Assembly: GCF_004340665.1 (NCBI RefSeq)
Contig: NZ_SLWO01000002.1
Location: forward strand, 367,587 to 431,586
DNA: 64,000 bases
Direction of reading: 5' to 3'
DNA from: Pedobacter psychrotolerans
GTDB lineage: Bacteria; Bacteroidota; Bacteroidia; Sphingobacteriales; Sphingobacteriaceae
This document shows positions 54,250-63,457 of the stretch, one piece after another. Under the pieces are notes generated by a model that saw only the letters and a program-made list of their open reading frames with translations, made no database searches and had not been told where the DNA came from. The position numbers and the translations under genes are program-made. How positions within the stretch are numbered: position 1 is the first letter of the stretch; each line of letters opens with the position of its first letter.

Positions 54250-55575
54250 ATGATGCCATCCCGTTTCTTCCACCTCTTGCTTTTCACCCTGATTTCCTCA
54301 GCACTTTTTTCCTGCAAAACCGGCTCAGTAAATCTCTTTAAAGCAGCTACTCCACATGAGCAGTATCAGCGAAAGTTAATTAACACCGGACTGGATCAAA
54401 CAGCCATGGGTTCGGCCTGGATCAAATCAGCATCATTAAGCCTTGATAAAGCTTTAAACATCACTTTGCCGTATCAGGAAACAGGCTATTTCGCTTCGGA
54501 TAAAGTTCCTGCAGCTGCTTATCAATTCACTGCAACAAAAGGTCAAAAGTTAAACATTTCCATTACTAAAAAACCTGCTGATGCGGCAATGCTCTACCTT
54601 GATGTGTGGCATTTACCTACTGGTGGAAATAGCAAAATGGTTGCATCAGCAGATACTTTAAATAATCCCATCCAATATGAGATAGACGTTACCGGAAACT
54701 ACCTCATCAGGCTACAACCTGAACTTTTACAAAGTGTTCAGTATACTTTAGAAATTACTACCGGACCATCTTTGTCTTTCCCTACACCATCAAACAGCAG
54801 CAAAAGTATTGGCAGCTATTGGGGTGATGGCCGTGATAATAATGCCAGGAAACATGAGGGTGTAGATATTTTTGGGAAATTCAGAAGCCCCGTATTAGCC
54901 ATTGCAGAAGGTACCATTACCCGGGTAAATGAAAATAACCTAGGTGGAAAAGTGGTTTGGTTGAGACCAAAAGGCAAAGATTATACTCTGTATTATGCGC
55001 ATTTGGATGAACAAATTGCAACTGAAGGCCAAGAGGTAAATGTAGGTGATACCGTTGGCTTAATGGGAAATACAGGAAATGCCAAGAATACAGCTACCCA
55101 CCTTCATTTTGGAATATATGCTTCTGGCGGAGCCATGAATCCTTTGCCTTTTATTGATCCGGTTACCAAAACACCTCAAAAGATCACGGCTTCGGTTAAT
55201 AACCTTAATAAAACCTTAAGAACCTCACGAACAGTTAAATTTTTAAATGCACCCTTACAAAGTGCTGGTGTTGTCGAAAGTTTAAGTAAAGCCGCTATTG
55301 TAAATGTTCAATCGGCCACGGGTGATTTTTACAAAGCTGAATTACCAGATGGTAAAATTGGATTTATTCAAAGTACAGCATTGAGTGACATCAACAAACC
55401 ATTAAAAAAAATTAAAATTAATGCACTACAACAAATGGTTTACGATCAGCCAGATCGTACAGCCGCTATTAAAAAGACTTTAATGGCCGGGCAATTGGTG
55501 AGTGTTTTGGGTAGTTTTGGAGATTATCAATTTATTAGTGATGAAGATGCACTAAGAGGATGGATTGTTAAGTAA
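54250..55575 (+). CDS. M23-family metallopeptidase lipoprotein
   Basis: 441 residues. Lipoprotein signal (LISSALFSCKTGS, Cys about 22), a beta-rich N-terminal region (about 60-175) and the M23 domain at about 185-300: zinc ligands His and Asp in RKHEGVDIFG and the HLHFG motif (about 287-291). The C-terminal 120 residues look like SH3-type repeats (AAIVNVQSATGDFYKAELPD). It probably cleaves peptidoglycan cross-bridges from the outer membrane. Eight bases before the YjbQ gene and divergent from kduI. Confidence 0.9.
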   Translation: MMPSRFFHLLLFTLISSALFSCKTGSVNLFKAATPHEQYQRKLINTGLDQTAMGSAWIKSASLSLDKALNITLPYQETGYFASDKVPAAAYQFTATKGQKLNISITKKPADAAMLYLDVWHLPTGGNSKMVASADTLNNPIQYEIDVTGNYLIRLQPELLQSVQYTLEITTGPSLSFPTPSNSSKSIGSYWGDGRDNNARKHEGVDIFGKFRSPVLAIAEGTITRVNENNLGGKVVWLRPKGKDYTLYYAHLDEQIATEGQEVNVGDTVGLMGNTGNAKNTATHLHFGIYASGGAMNPLPFIDPVTKTPQKITASVNNLNKTLRTSRTVKFLNAPLQSAGVVESLSKAAIVNVQSATGDFYKAELPDGKIGFIQSTALSDINKPLKKIKINALQQMVYDQPDRTAAIKKTLMAGQLVSVLGSFGDYQFISDEDALRGWIVK

Positions 55576-55583
55576 TTTTGAAT

Positions 55584-56006
55584 ATGAAAGTTTATCAGCA
55601 AGCCCTTTCACTTAGAGAAAGAAGAAGAGGATTTCACATTATTACTAATGAAGTAGAAAATGCCCTGCCGGATATTAGTTTAATCAAGGCCGGAATTTGT
55701 CAGGTGTTTATTCAGCATACTTCTGCTTCTTTAACCATCAATGAAAATGCAGACCCAACGGTACGGGTAGATTTCGAAATGTTCTTTAATAAAACAGTAC
55801 GTGAAAACGATCCGGAATATAAGCATGATTATGAAGGTTCGGATGATATGCCGGCACACCTTAAATCTGCATTGCTGGGTAGTTCAGTAACCATTCCAAT
55901 CCGCAATGGAAGATTAGCGCTTGGCACCTGGCAAGGCATCTACCTATGTGAACATCGAAATTATGGTGGCTCAAGGCAATTGATTATTACCGCCTGGGGA
56001 GAATAA
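55584..56006 (+). CDS. YjbQ family protein (UPF0047)
   Basis: 140 residues from ATG 55584 (the longer frame starts with TTG). Signature QVFIQHTSASLTINENADPT (about 42-61) and LALGTWQGIYLCEHRN (about 115-130) with the conserved His and Glu positions. Family members show a weak thiamine-phosphate synthase side activity; the true role is unclear. Downstream of and close to the M23 peptidase gene. Confidence 0.92.
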   Translation: MKVYQQALSLRERRRGFHIITNEVENALPDISLIKAGICQVFIQHTSASLTINENADPTVRVDFEMFFNKTVRENDPEYKHDYEGSDDMPAHLKSALLGSSVTIPIRNGRLALGTWQGIYLCEHRNYGGSRQLIITAWGE

Positions 56007-56140
56007 TCATATTCAACATAAATCTCAAATAACTTATTTAAGATTTTACTATTTCCACCAGGCCTGTTAAATCTATTTTAATGGCTTTGAATTTATTTTT
56101 TTGATGTGTTGCTTCCCACAAAATTAATCAGTTGGCATTA

Positions 56141-57121
56141 TTAATTATCCTTTTCAGCTTTCTTCACCTCCTCAATTAATTCAGGATGATTATCCTGAAG
56201 AGAAACACGGCCTGTTTCAACTTCTACCTCCTTCATCGTTACCGCGTAATGAGCAGGATAAATTTCAGATCCGAAGGCAATGGCGTAAGCCTTGGTAAAT
56301 TCGGCACCAAAATATAAAATGATAGAAGAGTAATAAGTCCATAATAGTACTACTACCAATGATCCTGTTGCACCATAAGTTCCCCCCACATCACTCTGTC
56401 CGATATAAAGTGATATCGCAAACTTACCAATCATAAATAATACAGCAGTTACTACTGCTCCTGCCATCACATCTTTCCATTTGATAATCGCATCTGGCAA
56501 GACCTTAAATATAACGCCAAACACTGTAGAAATTACAAGCAGCGTAATTACCTGGTTAAGAACGTAAAATACATAATATGAAACATCAGCAAAACGAGCT
56601 TGTAACCTATCGCTGAATGCATCTAAAACAGACGTAACCGCTAAAGAAACCAACAAAACAAATCCTAAACTGATAATCACAGAGAACGACAAGAAACGAT
56701 TTTGCAGCAATTTCACCCAACCTCTTTTTGGTTTTGGCTTAATTCCCCAAATGGTATTAATAGAATCTTGAATATCGCCAAAAATAGTGGTTGAGCCAAT
56801 TAATAGGGTAACAATACCAATAATTAAAGCAATGGTACTTTTACCATCAAGATAAGCATTTTTAATCAATTCTTGTAAAGATGCTGCAGATTCACGACCA
56901 AGAAAACCCTCCAGTTGTGCATAAACCTGACCTTCTGCAATTTCCCGACCTAAAAATATCCCACACAACGAAATAATCACCACCAGTAAAGGTGCCATCG
57001 AAAATACCGTATAGTAAGCGAGTGAGCCACTTAACTTGGTAACCTTATGATCGCCAAAGCCAGTAAAAGCAGCTTTTAGCACACTCCATATTCCTTTTAA
57101 AGTAATTTTATTTTTTGCCAT
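56141..57121 (-). CDS. YihY/BrkB family inner-membrane protein
   Basis: 326 residues with six membrane segments. Family text: LSGSLAYYTVFSMAPLLVVI near the start, STTIFGDIQDSINTIWGIKP, and YGATGSLVVVLLWTYYSSII followed by YFGAEFTKAYA. The basic N-terminus and acidic C-terminus (about 290-326) are cytoplasmic. Function unknown. Once suggested to be RNase BN, which is no longer accepted. Confidence 0.92.
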   Translation of the reverse strand: MAKNKITLKGIWSVLKAAFTGFGDHKVTKLSGSLAYYTVFSMAPLLVVIISLCGIFLGREIAEGQVYAQLEGFLGRESAASLQELIKNAYLDGKSTIALIIGIVTLLIGSTTIFGDIQDSINTIWGIKPKPKRGWVKLLQNRFLSFSVIISLGFVLLVSLAVTSVLDAFSDRLQARFADVSYYVFYVLNQVITLLVISTVFGVIFKVLPDAIIKWKDVMAGAVVTAVLFMIGKFAISLYIGQSDVGGTYGATGSLVVVLLWTYYSSIILYFGAEFTKAYAIAFGSEIYPAHYAVTMKEVEVETGRVSLQDNHPELIEEVKKAEKDN

Positions 57122-57219
57122 AAGTAGATCGGATCGGATAAATATATACCTATCCTTAACCTCTTATTTGCAGAATTGTTTAAATTTTATAAAATTGAAC
57201 CTGAAATTTTATGGTCAGC

Positions 57220-59826
57220 TTATTGATTAACCGGAATAGAAAAACAAAAGGTAGAACCTTTGCCTTCTACGGAATCTACCCAGATTTTACCGCCAAACCT
57301 TTTTACAATTTCTGATGAAATATAAAGGCCCAATCCTAAGCCAGGAAAGGTGTGCCGCTTATCTCCACTAATCCTGTAAAATTGTTCAAATACATGATCT
57401 TTTAAATCAGGGCTGATGCCAATACCATAATCCCTGACTGAAACCTGAACACGATCACCAAGATCAAGCGTATTGATGACCACTTCATTTGCATCAGGAG
57501 AATACTTTACAGCATTGGTTAATAAATTGGTTACCACCTGGCAAATCCGATCCCGATCTCCAACAATTTTCTTTTTGAAACTGAGCTCAGGATGAATGAG
57601 GTGTTTAAATGAGGTTCGCTGAACATCTTCGATTACTTCCTCCACCATTTCATTAAAATCGAATTCGGTTTCATTAAACTGTAGCCTTCCTGAATTAATC
57701 TTTGTTACATCAAGCAAGTCGTTAATCAGATTACTCAACCGATCTACCTGCTTATTCATTCGCCCCAGAAGATCAGCATTTTTGAAATCTCCTGAACGTT
57801 TAAACATCGATTCTACTACCTGTGCATAGGCCTTCAGACTGGTTACAGGTGTTTTCAACTCATGACTTGCAATGCCTAAAAAATCATCCTTTTGCTTTTC
57901 CAGTTCCTTTTGATGGTGTATATCGGTGTTGGTGCCATACCATTTTATAATATTTCCATCGCTGTCATTTAAAGGGATTGCCCTTACGAGATACCAACGG
58001 TATGTTCCAAATTTATCTAAGCTACGAAACTCAATTTCATATGGATTTCCGGTTTGGAGAGATGAATTCCAGGTTTTTATTGCATGATGAACATCATCTG
58101 GATGTACATTTTCTACCCAACGGCTACCCAATGTTTCTTCATCGCTTTTACCGGTTTGCTCAAACCATCTTTTGTTAATATAATCCAGGTATCCATCTGG
58201 CTTACTCGACCATACTACCGGAGGTACGCTATTGGCTAAAAATTCAAGCTCCTGAACAGCATTTTGCATGGCTAAATTTTTATCAGCAAGTGTTTGCCTG
58301 ATGTTTAACTCTGGCCGTAAATCTCTTGCTATTGCCGCAATAGCCACAGGCGTATTGGTAAATTCTTCCCTGATCATATAAAACTGTTTATGAATAGGGA
58401 TAATTTCTTTAGTTACCTGGTGGATTAACTCCAATTCTCCAGACCATTTTCCATCTGTAAAAAGTATTGGAAAAATTTCGTTTTTAATCTTTTCGTTTGA
58501 TGATTCGCTATGATAGTCAAAAAGGCTATAGCTTCGAATCTGATTTTCATTGACACCAATCAGAGCGATACCGGATGGATTGATGTATTGAATATGACCA
58601 TCAATATCACAATAATTACAGAAATCTTCACTGCTGCCAATAATCGCAGCTAGTTTCTGAAGATCGGCTTTTACCTTAATTTCCGGACGCAAATCCCGTG
58701 CAGTAGCTCCTCTTCCAATAACTTCTCCGGTTTCCAGATCTTTGATTAATAAATAATTCACCATACAAGGAATATTTTCCTTTGTTTGGTAATTAAGTAA
58801 AGTGATATGGCCAGTCCAACCCTTCACCTCATCAATTTCTTTAATGATATGGTTCTGAACACGATTTAACTCCTGTGGTGTGTAGAAATCTTTAGCACTA
58901 AATTCACGCACATCAGCATCCAATGGAATACCCAACATTTTTCTGGATGCCTCATTCATGTAAATAACTTTACCTTCCAAGGTTGCAATAGTCATGTGGT
59001 CAGCATTTTGATTAATCAATGTCAGAAGCTGATGCTCCCGCTGTCTGGCCTTTACATCAGCAGTGATATCCTGTACAATGCCTGAGAAACGATAGGCAAT
59101 ATTATCCTCATTAAAGTAGGCTTTTCCTTTACAATGAACCCACCTGATTTGGCCATTCACCTGACTGTTCGTTCGGTGTTTAATATCATATTGGCCACCA
59201 TTATAACCATTAATTGCATTAGCCATCGCATCGCGAACCAGCTCGACATCCATGGGGTGAATACAAGATAAGATTGTCCCATATTTAATAGTAGCATCCT
59301 GAGGAAAACCATAAATGGCTTTACATTTTTCATCCAAGATGATGTGTTCATGAATTGGATCCAAATCCCAGGTACCTATTTCGGCCGATGAAAGCGCAAA
59401 TGATAAACGTTGCTGGGTTTCGATAATCTGTTTTTTTGCATTAACCAGTTCCGTTAAATGTGCGGCAGTATTGATGATGGCAAAAATCTCACCCTGATCA
59501 TTTTTTATGGGCTTATAGGTAAAGGTAAAATAGAAAGTTTGCAAGATTCCATCTACCACAAGATCTGCTGGAGATTCTTTGGTATGATAAGTTTCTCCAC
59601 TTCTAAAAACATGACTTAAGATTTCAAAAAAGGGTTGCCCTTCCAATTCCGGGAGTGCATCCATTAGTTTTGTTCCAAGAATGGATGCTGGTTTACCCCA
59701 CAAATCAAGCATAGCCTGGTTTGCAGCACTTACCACCATATCTTCCCCTACATATATAGCTGTTGGCATAGGAGATGCCTCTACAAGTGAATTATATCTC
59801 TCCTGCTCAGAAAATAGCGATACCAT
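57220..59826 (-). CDS. cytoplasmic sensor histidine kinase with five PAS domains
   Basis: 868 residues from ATG 59826 (MVSLFSEQERYN); the longer frame starts with TTG. Five PAS domains at roughly 5-120, 135-255, 262-380, 388-500 and 512-635, several closed by a PAC motif. Then HisKA with the phospho-acceptor in GIASHELKTPVTSLKAYAQ (about 645) and HATPase with VTNLLTNAVKYSP, VRDYGIGISP and GLGLGLYISSEIVK. No membrane segment and no receiver domain. The stimulus and the partner response regulator are not visible here. Confidence 0.93.
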   Translation of the reverse strand: MVSLFSEQERYNSLVEASPMPTAIYVGEDMVVSAANQAMLDLWGKPASILGTKLMDALPELEGQPFFEILSHVFRSGETYHTKESPADLVVDGILQTFYFTFTYKPIKNDQGEIFAIINTAAHLTELVNAKKQIIETQQRLSFALSSAEIGTWDLDPIHEHIILDEKCKAIYGFPQDATIKYGTILSCIHPMDVELVRDAMANAINGYNGGQYDIKHRTNSQVNGQIRWVHCKGKAYFNEDNIAYRFSGIVQDITADVKARQREHQLLTLINQNADHMTIATLEGKVIYMNEASRKMLGIPLDADVREFSAKDFYTPQELNRVQNHIIKEIDEVKGWTGHITLLNYQTKENIPCMVNYLLIKDLETGEVIGRGATARDLRPEIKVKADLQKLAAIIGSSEDFCNYCDIDGHIQYINPSGIALIGVNENQIRSYSLFDYHSESSNEKIKNEIFPILFTDGKWSGELELIHQVTKEIIPIHKQFYMIREEFTNTPVAIAAIARDLRPELNIRQTLADKNLAMQNAVQELEFLANSVPPVVWSSKPDGYLDYINKRWFEQTGKSDEETLGSRWVENVHPDDVHHAIKTWNSSLQTGNPYEIEFRSLDKFGTYRWYLVRAIPLNDSDGNIIKWYGTNTDIHHQKELEKQKDDFLGIASHELKTPVTSLKAYAQVVESMFKRSGDFKNADLLGRMNKQVDRLSNLINDLLDVTKINSGRLQFNETEFDFNEMVEEVIEDVQRTSFKHLIHPELSFKKKIVGDRDRICQVVTNLLTNAVKYSPDANEVVINTLDLGDRVQVSVRDYGIGISPDLKDHVFEQFYRISGDKRHTFPGLGLGLYISSEIVKRFGGKIWVDSVEGKGSTFCFSIPVNQ

Positions 59827-59927
59827 TGAATAAGTTTGTTCAATAAAGATAGGAAATACTATCAAATGAAAATTAAAAGCAATAAAAAAGCCCTGATAAA
59901 ATCAAAGCTTTAGAGAATATTTTATCT

Positions 59928-61247
59928 TTATTTGCTTTTAATCCAGGTAGCGATATCATTAACCACCACTTCTGAAACATTTTTCGGAATTTGATATTGT
60001 GCGGTAGTTCCCTTTTCGGTTTGCACACTTAATAAGTGATTGAGTTCCGGATAATATTTAAGTTGAGCATTTTTCTTCTTTCCCAGTGCCGCACTCCAAA
60101 GATCAAAATCAGTTTTACTTACCTGAAAATCATTTCCGCCCTGCAAAACATAAATTTTTTGTTTACTAAGTCCCTTTGCTACATTAACCTGATTATAAGC
60201 ATTTAAGTCAGCCCAGTATTTTGCTGGTATACCCAATATAACGGAATCTGGCTTAATGGTTGTGCCCAATTGCGCAATTCTGCTTTTATTGATTTGTTTA
60301 ATGGCTTCATCTAATTGAGCCTTATTGGCTGATGTAGTATCTTTAGAAAGCCCGAACATATATTTGTTCTGCTCCAGAATAATATCAGTAAGCTTTCTTG
60401 CTGGCGCTGCTGCCATGATAATTCCGGCAAGATCTGGTGTACTAGTGGCAATTCTTGGTGCCAACATACCACCCAGGCTATGCCCGAATACGTATACTTG
60501 CTTTACATTTGCACCTGCAATGGTTTTCGCTAAGGCAATTGCAGCCGCAGCATCATCTAACACCTCCTCCTTTACGGTATAAACAGTCGCAAATTCATTT
60601 GGGTAAACCAATGTTCTTTTAACATAGCGTACTGATCCGATTCCTTTTGAAGCCAGGCCACTAGCCAGGTCTTTAAAAGGTTTATTTGCGCCAATTGTTT
60701 CATCCATATCGCTAGGCCCTGAACCATGAACAAAAACCACTACCGGAAAATTTTTAACGTTTTTAGGTGTGGTAATAATTGCCGCCAGTTGTTTTCCTGC
60801 TCCACCAATGTAAACTGATTTCTCACTATAAAGGCTCGTATCAGCGTAGGTTGGTTTTAAATAAGCCGCTGAAATTTTAGGTGGTGCGAGAAAAATACCT
60901 ACAATTTTTTGCGCCTTATTAAAGCCTAAAATAAAATTCTGATTTCCATTACTAAATTTGCCCTCAACCGTTACTGCAAAAAATTCACCTTGTGACTTGC
61001 TTTGAATAGCATCAAAAGACTCTGCCTTACCAAATTTGGTTCCCATATCTAGCCAGAGTTTCTTTAAGCCGTCTTCAGTTAGCTTTGATTTTAAAGTATC
61101 ATCAAAAATGGCATGCGCATCTGCAAATTTTTCTTCTTGTAATAATTTAAAAAAATCATTGGCACCATTAAATAGTTGAATCACATTTTGAGCAAATGCA
61201 CTCGTAGTAAATAAAAGCGCAATAATAATTAAGATACTTTTTTTCAT
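59928..61247 (-). CDS. secreted alpha/beta hydrolase with N-terminal DUF3887-like domain
   Basis: 439 residues from ATG 61247, which gives a clean signal peptide (ILIIIALLFTTSAFAQN). Residues about 25-115 are a small alpha+beta domain (FADAHAIFDDTLKSKLTEDG) like DUF3887. The hydrolase fold follows: VVVFVHGSGPSDMD oxyanion region, nucleophile elbow VFGHSLGGMLAP (Ser about 262), and the catalytic His in YYPELNHLLSVQ (about 407). Substrate unknown. Single gene. Confidence 0.9.
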   Translation of the reverse strand: MKKSILIIIALLFTTSAFAQNVIQLFNGANDFFKLLQEEKFADAHAIFDDTLKSKLTEDGLKKLWLDMGTKFGKAESFDAIQSKSQGEFFAVTVEGKFSNGNQNFILGFNKAQKIVGIFLAPPKISAAYLKPTYADTSLYSEKSVYIGGAGKQLAAIITTPKNVKNFPVVVFVHGSGPSDMDETIGANKPFKDLASGLASKGIGSVRYVKRTLVYPNEFATVYTVKEEVLDDAAAAIALAKTIAGANVKQVYVFGHSLGGMLAPRIATSTPDLAGIIMAAAPARKLTDIILEQNKYMFGLSKDTTSANKAQLDEAIKQINKSRIAQLGTTIKPDSVILGIPAKYWADLNAYNQVNVAKGLSKQKIYVLQGGNDFQVSKTDFDLWSAALGKKKNAQLKYYPELNHLLSVQTEKGTTAQYQIPKNVSEVVVNDIATWIKSK

Positions 61248-61546
61248 GTTTGGTTTTGATTGTGTTATGATACTCAAAGTTAATAATATTTGCTTCTCAA
61301 AAGGATTTAGACCAACTCGCCTTTTCGCTTTAACTTTTTTTAACATTTAATTGATGTTAAAAAAAATAATTAATTGATATAAATATCATGCTGACCAATA
61401 TTTTACAACTGATAAACAGCGAGTTGACTTATTAATCATTTAGGAATCTACAATCAGCAACATTTATTTGGGTTTCGATTATTTATTTTTTTTTAAAATA
61501 AATGCTTGTCCGTACAATAATTCCAGATCTATGCGTTTATGTATGT

Positions 61547-61607
61547 GAGAGCGTTAATTTAGATGACGGGGATACTGCCTTAATGGTGGAATCCCCGTTT
61601 CTTTTTT
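61547..61607 (+). ncRNA. conserved terminator-ended element, copy 1
   Basis: GAGAGCGTTAATTTAGAT (61547 onward) followed by the hairpin ACGGGGAT/ATCCCCGT (61566-61573, 61591-61598) and TTTCTTTTTT. An almost identical element is at 63344-63401. The 18-nt lead is identical in both while hairpin bases co-vary (ACGGGGAT/ATCCCCGT against ATGGGGAT/ATCCCCAT). It looks like the 3' end of a small RNA or a mobile terminator. The rest of 61248-61693 shows no gene. Confidence 0.45.
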
Positions 61608-61635
61608 AAGATGCTTTTTAAGCAAGACTTAAAAT

Positions 61636-61668
61636 AAAAAAAGGGACAATTACTAAAATGTCCCTTTT
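61636..61668 (-). terminator. terminator of the LiaI/LiaF-like gene
   Basis: AAAAGGGACA and TGTCCCTTTT form a ten-base-pair stem 26 bp after the stop codon, with a TTTTTTTATTTT run on the minus strand. Confidence 0.8.
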
Positions 61669-61693
61669 CATTGATATGATGGAGTGGTGAGTT

Positions 61694-62083
61694 TTAAAAT
61701 TTAATTTCTCCTTTTTCTGATGATGGGTTTTGAAAATAATGATCAAATTTCTTAGTCTTATTTGGTTTCAGGATTACATATAAACCAAGTGCAATTAAGA
61801 TTAGTGCAGCGCTGATTCGTGATAAATCAAAGTCGAATACCGTAATGTCTTTCAAAGTGAAGATTGCTCCGATAATGGTAAGTGCCAGCCAGCCGCCACC
61901 TTCAAAATTTTTACGATAACCAATCCACAAACCTGCACCTAACATAACCGTATGCCAGCTTAAGATCCAATGCGGAATATCTAAACCTGTGTTTCTTAGT
62001 AAGAATATAGAACCGATGAATACGATTAAAATACCTAATCCTAACTGTTTATTTTGGTGATTGTTTTTAGTTAAATTTTCCAT
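61694..62083 (-). CDS. LiaI/LiaF-type transmembrane region protein (DUF5668-like)
   Basis: 129 residues with four membrane segments: GLGILIVFIGSIFLLRNTGL, WILSWHTVMLGAGLWIGY, GGWLALTIIGAIFTLKDI and ISAALILIALGLYVILKP. This is the transmembrane part of LiaF-like stress proteins without their C-terminal beta domain, common as a separate small protein in Bacteroidota. Role probably envelope-stress related, by family only. Confidence 0.75.
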   Translation of the reverse strand: MENLTKNNHQNKQLGLGILIVFIGSIFLLRNTGLDIPHWILSWHTVMLGAGLWIGYRKNFEGGGWLALTIIGAIFTLKDITVFDFDLSRISAALILIALGLYVILKPNKTKKFDHYFQNPSSEKGEIKF

Positions 62084-62254
62084 GATTGTTTTGATTTATA
62101 TTCAAATGTATCATGAAAAGGAAGGCTGGAGAATGGCTTATCTCTCAATTACTTTAATTTATCGGTGAGTTAAATAAATTGATCGGTTAAAATATTTTCC
62201 GGGCTTTATTGTCGATGTGTTTATCGGTAAACGGAAATGTTTCGCTTTGAAAGT

Positions 62255-62273
62255 TCCTGAATCAAGTTCAGGA
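62255..62273. repeat. short dispersed hairpin, copy 1
   Basis: TCCTGAA/TTCAGGA stem with a five-base loop; a sister copy CCTGAATCAGTTCAGG is at 62475-62490. Both are followed by GAGGACGCAC or GATGAGGCAC. They flank the decayed repeat at 62323-62365, and the 62084-62513 gap holds no gene. Confidence 0.5.
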
Positions 62274-62322
62274 GGACGCACGAGCGGATTCCTAGAAAAC
62301 TATCGATACCAGCAAGCGCATT

Positions 62323-62365
62323 AAGATTGCTTCATCCAATGAAAAATTGGCTTCGCAATGACGAT
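62323..62365. repeat. decayed half copy of the CGTCATTGCG hairpin repeat
   Basis: AAGATTGCTTCATCC and CTTCGCAATGACGAT correspond to the right half of the units tandemly repeated at 14247-14752. The left arm is missing. Confidence 0.6.
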
Positions 62366-62474
62366 CTTTTGCAAGACAACATTCGAGCAGCAACAAATCG
62401 TCTTGCTGAATTAGTTCAGTATCTTAATTGGGATAAATTTAGAGGTTAATATCTCTTGAATTTATAAGAAAGGC

Positions 62475-62490
62475 CCTGAATCAGTTCAGG
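62475..62490. repeat. short dispersed hairpin, copy 2
   Basis: CCTGAA/TTCAGG with a four-base loop, matching the hairpin at 62255-62273; it lies 24 bp beyond the rpiA stop codon. Confidence 0.45.
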
Positions 62491-62513
62491 ATGAGGCACA
62501 AGACAGAAGTTCG

Positions 62514-63203
62514 TTATTCAAAAATGATGATTTCTGATTGATCGCTCATGATTACCCTGGAGGTTAAATTAATAAATAATCCGTGGGCCAATAAACCATC
62601 AATTCTATTTAATGCATCAGAAAGTGCTTTAGGATCATCTATCAGGCCAAAATCAGCATCGATAATAAAGTTTCCGTTATCTGTAATGTAATCCTGATTA
62701 TTGGTTTTTCTTTTTTTTCCTTTACCATTCAGTTGGGAAATCTGATCAAAAACATATTGATAGGCAAATGGGATTACCTCGATTGGCAGTGTAAATGCAC
62801 CTAATTTTTTCACCTTTTTCGAAGCATCGGTTACAATAATGGCCTTCTTACTCAACGAAGCCATAATTTTTTCTCTGAATAATGCACCTCCGCCACCTTT
62901 TATTAAATCTAAAGCTTCTGTAAATTCATCTGCGCCATCAATACTGATATCTACAGATGAAATTTCTCCTAATTCAAGCACTTCAATTCCTAAAGATCTG
63001 GCCAGTTCTTCTGTTCGGATGGAACTTGCCACTGCTTTAATACTAAGGCCCTCACCTACCAGCCTACCCAGTTCTTTTATGGCAAATGTGGCGGTAGTTC
63101 CCGTACCTAATCCTACAATATCTCCGTTTTTTACATACTTTACAGCTGCTATAGCGGCCGCAAGTTTTTCAGCATCTTGTTGGTTTTGATTGATAACTCC
63201 CAT
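62514..63203 (-). CDS. rpiA: ribose-5-phosphate isomerase A
   Basis: 229 residues. GLGTGTTATFAIKELG (phosphate binding, about 32-47), SIDGADEF (about 88-95, catalytic Asp region) and KGGGGALFREKI (about 101-112, with the catalytic Glu) are all present. It interconverts ribose-5-phosphate and ribulose-5-phosphate in the pentose phosphate pathway. A KGKKRKTNNQ insertion near 165 replaces a more usual short loop. Single gene between two terminator-ended elements. Confidence 0.95.
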   Translation of the reverse strand: MGVINQNQQDAEKLAAAIAAVKYVKNGDIVGLGTGTTATFAIKELGRLVGEGLSIKAVASSIRTEELARSLGIEVLELGEISSVDISIDGADEFTEALDLIKGGGGALFREKIMASLSKKAIIVTDASKKVKKLGAFTLPIEVIPFAYQYVFDQISQLNGKGKKRKTNNQDYITDNGNFIIDADFGLIDDPKALSDALNRIDGLLAHGLFINLTSRVIMSDQSEIIIFE

Positions 63204-63343
63204 GAAGTAAAACTAATAAAATGACAGGGTATTTTGGATTATTTTTTGAGCGGTCAGCTTTTATAATTAAACTTATTTTTTCATAAAGCAAAAAAAATTA
63301 TTGCGCAATGCAATAATTTCCTTTGAAGTTAGTTTATATAACT

Positions 63344-63401
63344 GAGAGCGTTAATTTAGATCATGGGGATTCTGCAATTGTGGAATCCCCATTTCTTTTT
63401 T
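63344..63401 (+). ncRNA. conserved terminator-ended element, copy 2
   Basis: GAGAGCGTTAATTTAGAT, hairpin ATGGGGATTC/GAATCCCCAT (63363-63372, 63383-63392), then TTTCTTTTTT. Upstream at 63297-63317 is a second hairpin, ATTATTGC/GCAATAAT. Same arrangement as at 61547-61607; the two flank the LiaI/LiaF-like and rpiA genes. Confidence 0.45.
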
Positions 63402-63457
63402 CAGCCTCATTTTAAAGATAAACCAGACTGCATCATTAAAATGCAGTCCGATTCTTT

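Noticed and set aside
62839..63189. 116-codon plus-strand frame
   Set aside because: Exactly antisense to rpiA, with Ser/Pro/Ala-rich shadow composition; rpiA has all catalytic motifs.
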